The notes: generated by a model not told the origin, from the sequence alone. DNA of 64,000 bases from Streptomyces sp. NBC_00525 (GCF_036346595.1 NZ_CP107834.1:3720001-3784000); one strand, 5' to 3'; shown: positions 1 through 9,186, counted from the first letter of the stretch. Numbers and translations: made by a program.

Positions 1-577
1 CAAGGACCGCCACCGCCGCCCCGCCCGTCACCTCGCGCGCGAGCGGCGGCGACGGCAGTCCGAAGCACGCGGCGATCGCCCGTGCGACCCGCTCGTCCCG
101 GTCGTCCCGGTCCCCGTCGTGCTCCCAGCAGTCGTGGGAAGGGTCCGTCTCCCACACCCGGCACTCCGAGTCCGGCCCGATGAGGTTCGCGGCGAGCAGT
201 TCGGCCGACAGGTAGTCCGGGCTGGTGCCGACGCGCTGTTCCAGGTCCTCGAAGCTGAAGTGGATCGTGCAGACGCCGTCCCGCAGCAGTGTGAAGGTCG
301 GCGGGTGCGCCTTGACGCTGCACGGTTCGGTCACCAGCACCACGACCTCCGCCCCCGGCGGGCAGATTCGCCGGTAGTCGACGTCGTCGTAGTCCTCGGC
401 CTCCGCGTTGACCATGTCGTGCACCGCCCACGCCCACCCGTCGGCCTCCCCCGAGGCCAGCGGCTCCCGCGCCAGCTCACGCAGCCCGGAGACGAGCGCG
501 TCCAGGGAGATCCCTCGCGCGAACACGAGATTGGTCTCGTGCCACATGAACTCGCAGGTGCTGTCGATCCACGTCAT
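1..577 (-). CDS. Hypothetical protein, DUF6461-like (3' end outside window)
   Basis: Open frame from an ATG at 577 reading off the left edge, so the C-terminus is missing; 192 residues are visible. The protein is acidic and cytosolic-looking, with no signal peptide or membrane segment. The pattern of a Gly-Trp-Ala-Trp-Ala segment, a Glu-Val-Val-Val-Leu strand, a His-Phe-Ser-Phe-Glu strand and a late Ala-Cys-Phe-Gly-Leu-Pro helix resembles actinobacterial DUF6461 proteins, whose role is unknown. That family call is from pattern memory and is weak. It is divergent from the acetyltransferase gene at 748, with 170 bp between them that shows no recognisable operator. Confidence 0.6.
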   Translation of the reverse strand, partial: MTWIDSTCEFMWHETNLVFARGISLDALVSGLRELAREPLASGEADGWAWAVHDMVNAEAEDYDDVDYRRICPPGAEVVVLVTEPCSVKAHPPTFTLLRDGVCTIHFSFEDLEQRVGTSPDYLSAELLAANLIGPDSECRVWETDPSHDCWEHDGDRDDRDERVARAIAACFGLPSPPLAREVTGGAAVAVL

Positions 578-747
578 ACGCCGAGCGTAGAGGCGCCCAC
601 TGACAACGGGGAGTTGCTGCGGTCCCGCCGGGGCGACCGGGTCCGGCATATTCGCGCGACACGTCGCCGAGGGCTCTGGAATTCTGCGGGCGGACCGCGT
701 GCGGCTCCGTCTCGGTGTTCCTTTTCCTGGACTTGAATGGGTGAGCG

Positions 748-1377
748 ATGACTTTTGTGCTGGAAGGGCCGGTTCTGCGGGGCTCACGGGTACGGCTGGA
801 ACCGCTGGAACACCGGCACGCCGAGGGGCTGTCGCGGGCCGGGCAGGAGAACCGGGACGCGTACGGATACACCTGGGTCCCCGAGCCCGACGAGGTCGAG
901 GGCTACATCGAGGCCCAGCTCGGCCGGGCCGCCGCCGGGAAGCTCGTGCCGTACGTGCAGGTGGACCCGGCGTCCGGGCGGGTCATCGGGGCCACGGCGT
1001 TCTGGGAGCCGCGGTACTGGATGGGCGAGGACGTCCTCACCGCGATCGAGGTCGGCTTCACCTGGCTCGCCGCCTCCGCGCAGGGCACCGGCGTGAACAC
1101 CGAGGCCAAGTACCTGCTCTTCCGGCACGCGTTCGAGGAGTGGTACGTCGAACGCGTCGACCTGAAGACCGACGCCCGCAACGCGCGCTCGCGGGCCGCG
1201 ATCGAATCCGTGGGTGCCCGCTTCGAGGGCGTCCTGCGCAACTGGTCCCGGTCCTGGGCGCCCGGCGAGGGCGACCGGCTGCGGGACTCGGCGATCTTCT
1301 CCATCACGTCCGACGAGTGGCCGGCGGTCCGGGAGCGCCTGGAGGCGCGGATGCGGCGGGCACCGGCCGGAGGGTGA
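748..1377 (+). CDS. GNAT family N-acetyltransferase (RimJ/RimL-like)
   Basis: A 209-residue protein of the acetyltransf_3 (RimJ/RimL) type, predicted to move an acetyl group from acetyl-CoA to an amine. Substrate unknown. The N-terminus has the usual first strand and helix (Leu-Glu-Pro-Leu-Glu-His-Arg-His-Ala, about residues 18-26). The later segment with Gly-Thr-Gly-Val-Asn-Thr-Glu-Ala-Lys (about 112-120) sits where the acetyl-CoA pyrophosphate loop is expected, and Asn-Ala-Arg-Ser followed by Gly-Ala-Arg-Phe-Glu-Gly is typical of the C-terminal half. Length is normal for the family. It stands alone and is closed by a perfect stem-loop at 1384-1427. Confidence 0.85.
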   Translation: MTFVLEGPVLRGSRVRLEPLEHRHAEGLSRAGQENRDAYGYTWVPEPDEVEGYIEAQLGRAAAGKLVPYVQVDPASGRVIGATAFWEPRYWMGEDVLTAIEVGFTWLAASAQGTGVNTEAKYLLFRHAFEEWYVERVDLKTDARNARSRAAIESVGARFEGVLRNWSRSWAPGEGDRLRDSAIFSITSDEWPAVRERLEARMRRAPAGG

Positions 1378-1383
1378 GCGGAC

Positions 1384-1427
1384 GCAGGGAGCCGCCCGCG
1401 CCGGGTTCGGCGCGGGCGGCTCCCTGC
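1384..1427. terminator. Bidirectional stem-loop terminator
   Basis: Perfect 19-bp inverted repeat (1384-1402 and 1409-1427) around a 6-nt loop, lying between the convergent acetyltransferase and copper ATPase genes. There is no U-tract, as usual in Streptomyces. Confidence 0.85.
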
Positions 1428-1440
1428 CGCGACGTACGGG

Positions 1441-3750
1441 TTACGCCTGCGCTCGGAAGCCCCGCAGGCGGAGCGAGTTGCCGACCACGAAGACCGACGA
1501 GAACGCCATCGCCGCGCCCGCGATCATCGGGTTCAGCAGGCCCGCGGCGGCCAGCGGGAGCGCCGCCACGTTGTAGGCGAAGGCCCAGAACAGGTTCGTC
1601 CGGATCGTGCCCAGGGTCCGGCGGGCCAGGCGGATCGCGTCCGCGGCCGCCCGCAGGTCGCCGCGCACCAGGGTCAGGTCACCGGCCTCGATCGCCGCGT
1701 CCGTGCCGGTGCCCATCGCGAGGCCGAGGTCGGCCTGGGCGAGAGCGGCCGCGTCGTTCACGCCGTCCCCGACCATCGCGACCGAACGGCCCTCCGCCTG
1801 GAGGCGCTTGACCACGTCCACCTTGTCCTGCGGCATGACTTCCGCGTACACCTCGTCGATCCCGACCTCCGCGGCGACCGCCTCCGCGACCGCACGGTTG
1901 TCACCGGTCAGCAGGATCGGCTTCAGGCCCAGCCGGCGCAGCCGCTCGATCGCCTCCGCGCTGGTGTCCTTCACCGCGTCGGCCACCTCCAGGACCGCTC
2001 GCGCCTCGCCGTCCCAGGCGACCGCGATGGCCGTCCGGCCGGCGGCCTCCGCCTCCGCCTTGCGGCGGGCCAGTTCGGCCGGGAGACGGATCTCCCACTG
2101 GGCGAGCAGTTGCTCGCGGCCCACGAGGACCGCGTGGCCCTCCACGATGCCCTGGACGCCGAGTCCGGGGACGTTGGCGAAGTCCTCGGGGGCGGGGAGG
2201 GTGGCTCCGGTGCGGTCGGTGGCGCCGGTGGCGACGGCCTGGGCGATGGGGTGTTCGGAGGCGTGTTCGAGGGCTCCGGCGAGGCGCAGGACGTCGGTTT
2301 CGGTGGTGCCGGGTGCGGTGTGGACGGTCTGGAGGGTCATGCGGCCGGTGGTGACGGTGCCGGTCTTGTCGAGGACGATGGTGTCGACGCGGCGGGTGGA
2401 TTCGAGGACTTCGGGGCCCTTGATGAGGATGCCGAGTTGGGCGCCGCGTCCGGTGCCGACCATGAGGGCGGTCGGGGTGGCGAGGCCCAGGGCGCAGGGG
2501 CAGGCGATGATCAGCACGGCCACCGCCGCCGTGAACGCCGCCGTCAGCCCGGCGCCGTTGCCCAGCCAGAAGCCCAGGGTGCCCAGGGCGAGGGCGATGA
2601 CCACGGGGACGAACACCGCCGAGATCCGGTCCGCGAGCCGCTGTGCCGCCGCCTTGCCGTTCTGGGCGTCCTCGACGAGCTTGGCCATCCGGGCGAGCTG
2701 GGTGTCCGAGCCGACCCGCGTCGCCTCCACGACCAGCCGGCCGCCCGCGTTGAGCGTCGCGCCGGTCACCGCGTCGCCTACGCCGACCTCCACCGGGACG
2801 GACTCGCCGGTGAGCATGGACGCGTCCACCGCGGACGAGCCCTCCACGACCGTGCCGTCCGTGGCGATCTTCTCGCCGGGGCGGACCAGGAAGCGGTCGC
2901 CGACCTGGAGGTCCGCCGTGTCCACGGTCACCTCGCGGCCGCCGCGCAGCACGGTGACCTCCTTGGCACCCAGCTCCAGGAGCGCCTTGAGCGCCGCGCC
3001 CGCCTTCCGCTTGGAGCGGGCCTCGAAGTACCGCCCGGCCAGGATGAACGCGGTGACGCCCGCCGCCGCTTCGAGGTAGATGTTGCCCGCGCCGTCGCTC
3101 CGGCCGATCGTCAGCTCGAAGGGGTGCGTCATGCCGGTCATCCCGGCGGTGCCGAAGAACAGGGCCCACAGCGACCACAGGAAGGCGGCGGACGTGCCGA
3201 CGGAGATCAGCGTGTCCATCGTCGCCGCGCCGTGCCGGGCGTTGGTCCACGCGGCCCGGTGGAACGGCCAGGCCGCGTACGTGACGACCGGGGCCGTCAG
3301 GGTCAGGGCCAGCCACTGCCAGTAGTCGAACTGGAGCGCCGGCACCATCGACATCGCGATCACCGGCACCGCGAGCAGTACGGACGTGACCAGCCGCTGC
3401 CGCAGGGGCCGCAGCTCGTCGGCCGCCGCGTCGGCTTCGGTCGATCCGCCGGTCGCGCCGTGCTCGGCGGTACGGGCCGGGGGTGCGGGCTCGTGCGCCG
3501 TGTACCCGGTCTTCTCGACCGTGGCGATGAGGTCCTGTACGGAGACGTCCGCGCCGTCGTAGCTGACGCGGGCCTTCTCCGTGGCGTAGTTGACGGTCGC
3601 CGTGACGCCGTCCATCCGGTTGAGCTTCTTCTCGATGCGGGCCGCGCACGAGGCACACGTCATGCCCCCGATGGCGAGCTCGACCTCTGCGGCGCGGGTG
3701 GCGCCTTCGGCGCCGATGGCGCCGGTGGTGGCTGCGGTGTGCGCTGACAC
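1441..3750 (-). CDS. copA: Copper-exporting P1B-1-type ATPase CopA
   Basis: Integral membrane pump of 769 residues, predicted to export Cu(I) using ATP. One N-terminal heavy-metal-associated domain carries the Gly-Met-Thr-Cys-Ala-Ser-Cys site (C32/C35). Further motifs are TGES in the actuator domain, the transmembrane Cys-Pro-Cys at 417-419, the phosphorylation motif DKTGT with D461, and GDGVND at 661-666. The last helices carry Tyr-Asn and Met-Ala-Phe-Ser-Ser, the copper-type signature. I chose the GTG at 3750 because GAGGAGG lies just upstream and because the CsoR-type palindrome at 3801-3819 would otherwise fall inside the coding region; the frame stays open upstream to 3984. Induction by copper through CsoR is inferred from that site. 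The csoR gene itself is not in the window. Confidence 0.95.
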   Translation of the reverse strand: MSAHTAATTGAIGAEGATRAAEVELAIGGMTCASCAARIEKKLNRMDGVTATVNYATEKARVSYDGADVSVQDLIATVEKTGYTAHEPAPPARTAEHGATGGSTEADAAADELRPLRQRLVTSVLLAVPVIAMSMVPALQFDYWQWLALTLTAPVVTYAAWPFHRAAWTNARHGAATMDTLISVGTSAAFLWSLWALFFGTAGMTGMTHPFELTIGRSDGAGNIYLEAAAGVTAFILAGRYFEARSKRKAGAALKALLELGAKEVTVLRGGREVTVDTADLQVGDRFLVRPGEKIATDGTVVEGSSAVDASMLTGESVPVEVGVGDAVTGATLNAGGRLVVEATRVGSDTQLARMAKLVEDAQNGKAAAQRLADRISAVFVPVVIALALGTLGFWLGNGAGLTAAFTAAVAVLIIACPCALGLATPTALMVGTGRGAQLGILIKGPEVLESTRRVDTIVLDKTGTVTTGRMTLQTVHTAPGTTETDVLRLAGALEHASEHPIAQAVATGATDRTGATLPAPEDFANVPGLGVQGIVEGHAVLVGREQLLAQWEIRLPAELARRKAEAEAAGRTAIAVAWDGEARAVLEVADAVKDTSAEAIERLRRLGLKPILLTGDNRAVAEAVAAEVGIDEVYAEVMPQDKVDVVKRLQAEGRSVAMVGDGVNDAAALAQADLGLAMGTGTDAAIEAGDLTLVRGDLRAAADAIRLARRTLGTIRTNLFWAFAYNVAALPLAAAGLLNPMIAGAAMAFSSVFVVGNSLRLRGFRAQA

Positions 3751-3800
3751 GGGGCCCTCCTCGATCGGCTGTCTGATGTCTGTTGTCGATACCCGTTGTA

Positions 3801-3819
3801 GATACCCCCTGGGGGTATC
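3801..3819. promoter_or_regulatory. CsoR-type copper operator
   Basis: Perfect odd palindrome GATACCCCCTGGGGGTATC, about 50 bp before the copA start. It matches the G-tract palindromes bound by actinobacterial CsoR. A second, half-conserved copy with TATACCCCC lies at about 3835-3853. The pair sits between divergent copA and cutC, closer to copA. Confidence 0.8.
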
Positions 3820-4025
3820 CATCTCTGACTCATGTATACCCCCTCCCCCTATCCTCGCGCAAGGGTGATCCGGCATGGATGTGCCGTTTGCCGGTGGCGG
3901 GTCGGACGCCCCGTGTTCGGCCTCGCGTATCTTCACGTTCGCAGTGCGGCTGCGCGCGGGCCTACCGCCCCGTAGGCTGGCCATTGGACTAGACCTGTAG
4001 CTGCTTCCTGGAGGATTGGGTTCCC

Positions 4026-4715
4026 ATGAGCAACCGTGCAGTCCTGGAGGTGATCGCTCTCGACGCGGAGGACGCGGTCGCCGCCCAGGCGGGTGGTGCG
4101 GACCGGCTTGAGCTGGTCACCGACATGGCGGCGGACGGCCTCACCCCGTCCCGTGCGACCTTCGCGGCGATCCGGGAGGCGGTGGACATCCCGCTGCGCG
4201 TGATGCTCAGGGTCGCCGACGGATTCGCGGCCGGTGACATCGACGTCCTCGTGCGCAAGGCGCGTGAGCTGCGTGCGGAGGGGGCGGACGAGTTCGTCCT
4301 CGGCTTCCTGGACGCGGACGGCAACCCCGACCTGGTCGCGGTCGAGCGGCTGGTGGCCGAACTGGACGGATGCCGGTGGACGTTCCACCGGGCGATCGAC
4401 CGGGCCGCCGACCGCGACGCCCTGCGCAAGTCCCTGGCGGACCTGCCCGGCCTCGACACGTACCTCACGGCCGGCGCGGCGGCCGGCGTCGACGAGGGCA
4501 TCCCCACCCTGGTCGCGGAGGCCGCGCGCAAGGGCGAGCCGGGGTACGAGCCCCAGATCCTCGTCGGCGGCGGCCTGCGCCTCGACCACCTGCCGGAACT
4601 CCTGGCCGCCGGCATCGACGCCGTCCACATCGGCGGCGCGGCCCGCCCGACCGGCTGGTCCGGCCCGGTGGACGCGGCAGCGGTACGGGAATGGCGGTCG
4701 GTGCTCGACCAGTAG
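4026..4715 (+). CDS. cutC: Copper homeostasis protein CutC
   Basis: Cytosolic 229-residue protein with the CutC TIM-barrel pattern. It opens with [11 protein letters not shown] and the Gly-Gly-Ala-Asp-Arg-Leu-Glu-Leu motif, then Asp-Gly-Leu-Thr-Pro-Ser, Phe-His-Arg-Ala-Ile-Asp at about 118-123, and a late Gly-Gly-Gly-Leu-Arg plus His-Ile-Gly-Gly-Ala-Ala. CutC proteins were linked to copper tolerance in E. coli, but their biochemical role is still disputed. The ATG at 4026 is preceded by CTGGAGG. Its divergent position to copA and the shared promoter region with the CsoR-like site support a copper link here. Confidence 0.9.
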   Translation: MSNRAVLEVIALDAEDAVAAQAGGADRLELVTDMAADGLTPSRATFAAIREAVDIPLRVMLRVADGFAAGDIDVLVRKARELRAEGADEFVLGFLDADGNPDLVAVERLVAELDGCRWTFHRAIDRAADRDALRKSLADLPGLDTYLTAGAAAGVDEGIPTLVAEAARKGEPGYEPQILVGGGLRLDHLPELLAAGIDAVHIGGAARPTGWSGPVDAAAVREWRSVLDQ

Positions 4716-4744
4716 GGCGCGGGGCCGTACTCGGCATGCCCCGT

Positions 4745-4784
4745 CCGGCAGGGTGGGCCGCCGCGTTGCGGCCCACCCTGCCGG
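4745..4784. terminator. Bidirectional stem-loop terminator
   Basis: Perfect 17-bp arms (4745-4761, 4768-4784) with a 6-nt loop, between cutC and the convergent PASTA-protein gene. Confidence 0.8.
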
Positions 4785-4842
4785 GCCGGTTCCGCACCTT
4801 CCCGCATGGCCGGGCCTGGACGCACGCCGAGGGCCCGGTCGC

Positions 4843-5421
4843 TCAGGTTCTGCCGGGTTTGCCCGTCGAGACCAGCAGGAGGACGGACGAGCCCGGTGCC
4901 ACCGGTTCTGCGCCGCCCCGGGGGTCACTGCTGATCACCTGCCCGGCGGGAGCGTTCCAGTCCGTGTGCCGCATGATCGTGCAGCCCAGTCCGAGTCCGC
5001 GCAGCAGGCTTCCGGCCTGTTCGACCGGCATTCCGGCCAGGTCCGGCAGCGCGATGCCCGCTCCCGCGGTCTGCTCCTGCTCCTGTGCCGGAGTCGCATC
5101 GGCGCTTCCACTCCTGGGGGTGCCGGTGGCGAGCGGGGCGCACGCCCCGTTCGCCGGTGAGGACTGGGACGGGGAGGCGCCGGGCGCGGGCGGCACGGGC
5201 TTCAGCGCGAAGAACCCCACCGTGGCGCACGCCAGCACGCAGCACGCCGCAGCGGTGCCGAGGAGCGCCCGGCGGGTGCGGCTGCGGCTGACGACTCGTT
5301 CGATCGCGGCCGCGTCGACGACCGGCGCCGTCGGCCCGTCGGCGAAGGAGGCCACCGCGGCACGCAGCTCGGCTTCGAGGCTCGGCTCGAACGGGGCGGG
5401 TCCGGACGACGTGTTCCTCAC
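4843..5421 (-). CDS. Membrane-anchored PASTA-domain protein, putative SigE-type anti-sigma partner
   Basis: A 192-residue bitopic protein. Residues 1-50 are cytoplasmic and helical with a basic end (Arg-Ser-Arg-Thr-Arg-Arg). One membrane helix follows at about 52-73, then a Pro/Ser/Ala-rich outer linker, then a PASTA domain at about 120-188 (Leu-Pro-Asp-Leu-Ala-Gly-Met, later Asp-Pro-Arg-Gly-Gly and Pro-Gly-Ser-Ser-Val). PASTA domains bind peptidoglycan fragments in other proteins. The GTG start overlaps the sigma-factor stop by four bases (GTGA), so the two are translationally coupled. That makes an anti-sigma role likely, although no zinc-binding anti-sigma motif is visible. A cell-wall sensor that holds the sigma factor is the simplest reading. 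Confidence 0.75.
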   Translation of the reverse strand: MRNTSSGPAPFEPSLEAELRAAVASFADGPTAPVVDAAAIERVVSRSRTRRALLGTAAACCVLACATVGFFALKPVPPAPGASPSQSSPANGACAPLATGTPRSGSADATPAQEQEQTAGAGIALPDLAGMPVEQAGSLLRGLGLGCTIMRHTDWNAPAGQVISSDPRGGAEPVAPGSSVLLLVSTGKPGRT

Positions 5422-5966
5422 TTCGTACCTCCGAAAGCGGCCGACGGGGTGTGCGGCGCCCGGGCGCCCGATACGGAATCGCGCAGCTTGGCCAGGCCGC
5501 GGGCGAGCTGGGACCTCACCGCACTCGAAGAGATGTCCAGGACGCCGGCGACCTGCCGGGCGTCCAGATCATGCAGGTAGTACAGGACCACCACGCTGCG
5601 CATGCCCATCGGCAGCCCGAGCAGTGCCTCGATCAGTTCCGCGCGCACATCCACCTGCCCGAACCGGTCCCGGGGGTCGGCCGTCTCGGGCACCCCCGAC
5701 AGCCCGGGGCGCTCGCCCGGGCGCGACAGCCGCCGCCAGCGGTCGTTGGCCAGGTTGACCAGCACTTTGCGCACGTACGCCTCCGGCGAGTCCGCGACCT
5801 CGACCTTCCGCCAATGCCGGCACGCCCGCTCCAGCGCCTCCTGCACCAGATCCTCGGCCACGTGCACGTCACCGGTCAGCGCATACGCGGTGCGGAACAA
5901 CGCTCCCGACCGCTGTGCGACGAACTCCGTGAATCCGTTGCCCGGACCGCTCCTGCGAAACCTCAC
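5418..5966 (-). CDS. ECF sigma factor, SigE family
   Basis: A 182-residue RNA polymerase sigma factor. Region 2 starts at about residue 11 (Phe-Thr-Glu-Phe-Val) and includes Leu-Thr-Gly-Asp-Val-His-Val-Ala-Glu-Asp-Leu-Val-Gln-Glu-Ala-Leu. Region 4 follows from about 115 with Leu-Pro-Met-Gly-Met-Arg-Ser-Val-Val-Val-Leu-Tyr-Tyr and a helix-turn-helix ending Ser-Ser-Ser-Ala-Val-Arg-Ser-Gln-Leu-Ala-Arg-Gly-Leu-Ala. These are typical of the actinobacterial SigE-type ECF group. The GTG at 5966 is chosen because AGGAGG sits 7 bases upstream; longer upstream frames have no such site and lose the family N-terminus. First gene of a two-gene operon with the PASTA membrane protein. Confidence 0.9.
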   Translation of the reverse strand: MRFRRSGPGNGFTEFVAQRSGALFRTAYALTGDVHVAEDLVQEALERACRHWRKVEVADSPEAYVRKVLVNLANDRWRRLSRPGERPGLSGVPETADPRDRFGQVDVRAELIEALLGLPMGMRSVVVLYYLHDLDARQVAGVLDISSSAVRSQLARGLAKLRDSVSGARAPHTPSAAFGGTK

Positions 5967-5997
5967 CCGCCGACCTCCTCTCCTCGTCCCGTCCCGA

Positions 5998-6399
5998 TCA
6001 CTGCCCCCATGACGGCGGAACGGGGCCGGGTGCTGCACCGAGCCGCCGACAGTGACGTGAATCACAGCTGGGACGGAAGGGTGTCCCAGGACCTCGCGCG
6101 GCCGGGACGACCGGCCCGGTTCGGCAGAGCAACGGCCGGCCGTCGCCTTCGCCGTGCTCTCGGAGCCACTCGGCGACATCGTGCACCCGGCGCCCGGTGA
6201 CTTCGTCGTGCGGGTCCATGTCCTCGGTGTCGAGGGGGATCGGGATCACGGTGCCGCGCAGGGGGGAGGCGACGTTCAGCAGGTCCTCGTCGCGGCAGTC
6301 CCGCATCCGCCGGCCGAGATTGCCCATCCGCCCGACCAGCAGCCGCAGGCCGCCCCCGGCAGCGAAGATCATTCCTCGGCGCGCACGTCGTTCTGTCAT
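5998..6399 (-). CDS. Hypothetical protein with possibly degraded C-terminus
   Basis: ATG at 6399, 133 residues. The first 95 or so codons have the strong third-position GC bias of real genes (basic N-terminus, then Leu-Leu-Asn-Val-Ala-Ser-Pro-Leu, and an acidic Leu-Asp-Thr-Glu-Asp-Met-Asp-Pro-His-Asp-Glu stretch). From about 6110 to the stop the codon bias vanishes. Either the true end has been lost by a frameshift, or only part of this frame is coding. There is no convincing ribosome site. It lies 31 bp upstream of the sigma-factor start in the same direction. I recognise no family. Confidence 0.4.
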   Translation of the reverse strand: MTERRARRGMIFAAGGGLRLLVGRMGNLGRRMRDCRDEDLLNVASPLRGTVIPIPLDTEDMDPHDEVTGRRVHDVAEWLREHGEGDGRPLLCRTGPVVPAARGPGTPFRPSCDSRHCRRLGAAPGPVPPSWGQ

Positions 6400-6447
6400 G
6401 GCCCTGGCGTAACTGGGGTCTCGCCGTTCACAATGGGCGCGCGGTGA

Positions 6448-6461
6448 TGGGAACGCTCCCA
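6448..6461. promoter_or_regulatory. CebR-like operator, distal copy (one mismatch)
   Basis: TGGGAACGCTCCCA, one base off the perfect 14-bp box at 6493-6506 and centred 45 bp from it. It lies before the GH9 cellulase gene. Confidence 0.65.
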
Positions 6462-6492
6462 TGGCGCGCCTCCCCGGCATGCCCGTGTGTTG

Positions 6493-6506
6493 TGGGAGCG
6501 CTCCCA
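6493..6506. promoter_or_regulatory. CebR operator, perfect palindrome
   Basis: TGGGAGCGCTCCCA, the known binding box of CebR, the LacI-family cellobiose/cellotriose-responsive repressor of Streptomyces cellulose-use genes. It ends 35 bp before the cellulase start codon, which places the downstream gene in the cellulose regulon. Confidence 0.9.
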
Positions 6507-6541
6507 TCTCTTCCTGTCGTCCCTGACGAAAGGCTCTTCCG

Positions 6542-9181
6542 GTGAATGCCTTCTCGCCCCCGTCCCCCGTACGGCGCAGACGCCGCGTCGGGGGAGTGCT
6601 GGCCCTTGCCGCTCTGTTCGGCGGTGTGCTCACCGCGCCCGGTGCCGTCGCGGCGGACGGTGACGAGCCGGCGCCGGAGCAGATCGTCAACGGTGACTTC
6701 TCCGCCGGTACGGCGCCCTGGTGGTCCACGGCCAACGCGCCGGTCGCCGTCGTCGACGGGCGGCTGTGCGCGGAGGTGCCAGCCGGGACCGTGAACCCGT
6801 GGGACGCGATCATCGGGCAGAACGACGTCCCGCTCGTCGCGGGCGAGTCGTACACCCTGACGTACACGGCGAGTTCGACCGTACCGCTGTCCATTCACAC
6901 CAACGTGCAGATGGCGACCGAGCCGTACACCACCGATCTGGCCGAGACGGATCACATCGGCACCGAGGACACCTCCTTCACGCATGTGTTCACCGCGACC
7001 GCCGACCGGGACGCCGCACAGGTCGCCTTCCAGGTCGGCGGCGGCGCGGCGGCGACGACCTTCTGCGTGGACGACGTGTCGCTGCGCGGGGGCGCCGAGC
7101 CGCCCGTGTACGTACCGGACACCGGCTCGCCGGTCCGGATCAACCAGGTCGGCTATCTGCCCGAGGGCCCCAAGACCGGCACCCTGGTCACCGACGCGAC
7201 CGACCCGCTGCCGTGGACGCTGAAGGCGGCCGACGGCTCGACGGCCGCGAGCGGGACGACCGTGCCCGGCGGCGAGGACCCGACCTCCCGCCAGAACGTG
7301 CACACCTTCGACTTCAGCGACGCCACCGCCACCGGCGACGGCTTCACGATCGAGGCGGACGGGCAGGTCAGCGAGCCGTTCTCGATCCGTGGCGACCTCT
7401 ACGACGGCCTGCGGTCCGACGCGCTCGCGTACTTCTACCAGAACCGCAGCGGCATCGCGATCGACGCGGACCTGGTCGGCGAGGAGTACGCGCGCCCGGC
7501 CGGGCACCTGGGCGTGGCGCCCAACAAGGGCGACACGGACGTGCCGTGCCAGCCGGGCGTCTGCGACTACCGGCTCGATGTGCGCGGCGGCTGGTACGAC
7601 GCCGGGGACCACGGCAAGTACGTCGTCAACGGCGGCATCGCGGTCGCCGAGCTGATGGACACCTACGAGCGGACCCTGACCGCGGACGGCGCCGAGTCCG
7701 CCGAGCTGGGCGACGGCGCGCTGCGCGTGCCCGAGCACGGCAACGACGTCCCCGACATCCTCGACGAGGCGCGCTGGGAGCTGGAGTTCCTGATGCGCAT
7801 GCAGGTCCCGGCCGGGCAGCCGCTCGCCGGCATGGCCCACCACAAGGTGCACGACGCCAACTGGACCGGTCTGCCGATGCGCCCCGAACTCGACCCGGAG
7901 CAGCGCGAACTGCACCCGCCGACCACCGCGGCGACCCTGAACCTCGCCGCGACGGCCGCCCAGTGCGCCCGACTGTACGCCCCGTTCGACGAGGCGTTCG
8001 CGGCGAAGTGCGAGACCGCCGCCGAGACGGCGTGGGCCGCCGCGCAGGCGCACCCGGACGTGCTCGCCAGCCCGGCGGACGGCGTCGGGGGCGGCACGTA
8101 CGAGGACGGCGACGTGCGCGACGAGTTCTACTGGGCCGCCGCCGAGCTGTTCACCACCACCGGCGAGGACACCTACCGGCAGGCGCTGCTCGACTCGCCG
8201 CTGCACGGTGACGTGGACGCGGCCTTCCCGGCGGACGGCGGGATCTGGTGGGGCGGCACCGCCGGACTCGGCGTGCTCACCCTGGCCACCGTGCCCAACG
8301 ACCTGACGGCGACCCAGCTCGCCGACGTGCGCGCGGTCGTCACGACGGCCGCCGACCGGTACCGGGCGCAGACCGAGGACCAGCTGTACGGCGTGCCGTA
8401 CGTGCCCAAGGGCCTGAACTACGCCTGGGGCTCCAACAGCCAGGTCCTCAACAACATGATCGTGCTGGCCACGGCCGCCGACCTGACCGGCGAGGCCGGT
8501 TACCGGGACGCCGTCCTGCGCGGCGCGGACTACCTGTTCGGGCGCAACCCGCTCAACCAGTCGTACGTCACCGGCTACGGCGAGCGGTCCTCGCAGAACC
8601 AGCACCACCGGTTCTGGGCCCACCAGTCCGACCCGTCCCTGCCGCATCCGCCGGCCGGCTCACTGGCGGGCGGGCCGAACCTCACCGCCCCCACCTCGGG
8701 CGACCCGGAGGCCGCGCAGAAGCTCACGGGCTGCGCCGCCGCGATGTGCTACCTCGACGACAACGGCTCGTACGCCACCAACGAGGTCGCCATCAACTGG
8801 AACGCGCCGCTCGCCTTCATCGCCTCCTACCTGGACGACGCGGGCGACGGCACGGGCCCGGACCGCGCCTGCGAGGTCACGTACTCCTCGCACCCGTGGA
8901 GCACCGGTTCGACCACCACGGTCACGGTGAAGAACACCGGCACCGAGCCCGTCAGCCCCTGGTCCCTGACCTGGCTGCTGCCCGGCGACCAGAAGCTCAG
9001 CCACACCTGGAGCGCCGAGATCGACCAGTACGGCAGGACGGTGACGGCCGCACCGCTGTCCTGGAACCGCTCCATCGCCCCCGGTGCCTCCGTGGACTTC
9101 GGGTTCAACAGCAGCATCACCGGGCCGGCGGCCGATCCCGGCACGGTGAAGCTCAACGGGCGGGCCTGCGCCGCCGGATGA
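6542..9181 (+). CDS. Secreted GH9 endoglucanase with CBM4/9 and CBM2 modules
   Basis: An exported 879-residue cellulase. Domain order: signal peptide (1-38, twin-basic start, Ala-Val-Ala-Ala end); a CBM4/9-type module (about 45-180, starting Ile-Val-Asn-Gly-Asp-Phe); the Ig-like CelD_N domain (about 196-285, Ile-Arg/Ile-Asn-Gln-Val-Gly-Tyr); the GH9 catalytic domain (about 290-770); and a C-terminal CBM2 (about 780-877) with paired cysteines. The nucleophilic/base motif DAGDHGKY begins at D353, with D356 likely the base. The catalytic acid is predicted at E748 in Asn-Glu-Val-Ala-Ile-Asn. Start is GTG at 6542 behind GAAAGG. Two CebR-like boxes upstream predict repression unless cello-oligosaccharides are present. 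Confidence 0.95.
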   Translation: MNAFSPPSPVRRRRRVGGVLALAALFGGVLTAPGAVAADGDEPAPEQIVNGDFSAGTAPWWSTANAPVAVVDGRLCAEVPAGTVNPWDAIIGQNDVPLVAGESYTLTYTASSTVPLSIHTNVQMATEPYTTDLAETDHIGTEDTSFTHVFTATADRDAAQVAFQVGGGAAATTFCVDDVSLRGGAEPPVYVPDTGSPVRINQVGYLPEGPKTGTLVTDATDPLPWTLKAADGSTAASGTTVPGGEDPTSRQNVHTFDFSDATATGDGFTIEADGQVSEPFSIRGDLYDGLRSDALAYFYQNRSGIAIDADLVGEEYARPAGHLGVAPNKGDTDVPCQPGVCDYRLDVRGGWYDAGDHGKYVVNGGIAVAELMDTYERTLTADGAESAELGDGALRVPEHGNDVPDILDEARWELEFLMRMQVPAGQPLAGMAHHKVHDANWTGLPMRPELDPEQRELHPPTTAATLNLAATAAQCARLYAPFDEAFAAKCETAAETAWAAAQAHPDVLASPADGVGGGTYEDGDVRDEFYWAAAELFTTTGEDTYRQALLDSPLHGDVDAAFPADGGIWWGGTAGLGVLTLATVPNDLTATQLADVRAVVTTAADRYRAQTEDQLYGVPYVPKGLNYAWGSNSQVLNNMIVLATAADLTGEAGYRDAVLRGADYLFGRNPLNQSYVTGYGERSSQNQHHRFWAHQSDPSLPHPPAGSLAGGPNLTAPTSGDPEAAQKLTGCAAAMCYLDDNGSYATNEVAINWNAPLAFIASYLDDAGDGTGPDRACEVTYSSHPWSTGSTTTVTVKNTGTEPVSPWSLTWLLPGDQKLSHTWSAEIDQYGRTVTAAPLSWNRSIAPGASVDFGFNSSITGPAADPGTVKLNGRACAAG

Positions 9182-9186
9182 CCGGG

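Noticed and set aside
3751..3984. N-terminal extension of CopA to 3984
   Set aside because: It would run through the CsoR-type operator and lacks codon bias and family similarity; the GTG at 3750 has a strong ribosome site.
6428..8647. 739-codon minus frame opposite the cellulase
   Set aside because: Shadow of the GH9 gene: Arg/Gly/Val-rich composition and no motif.
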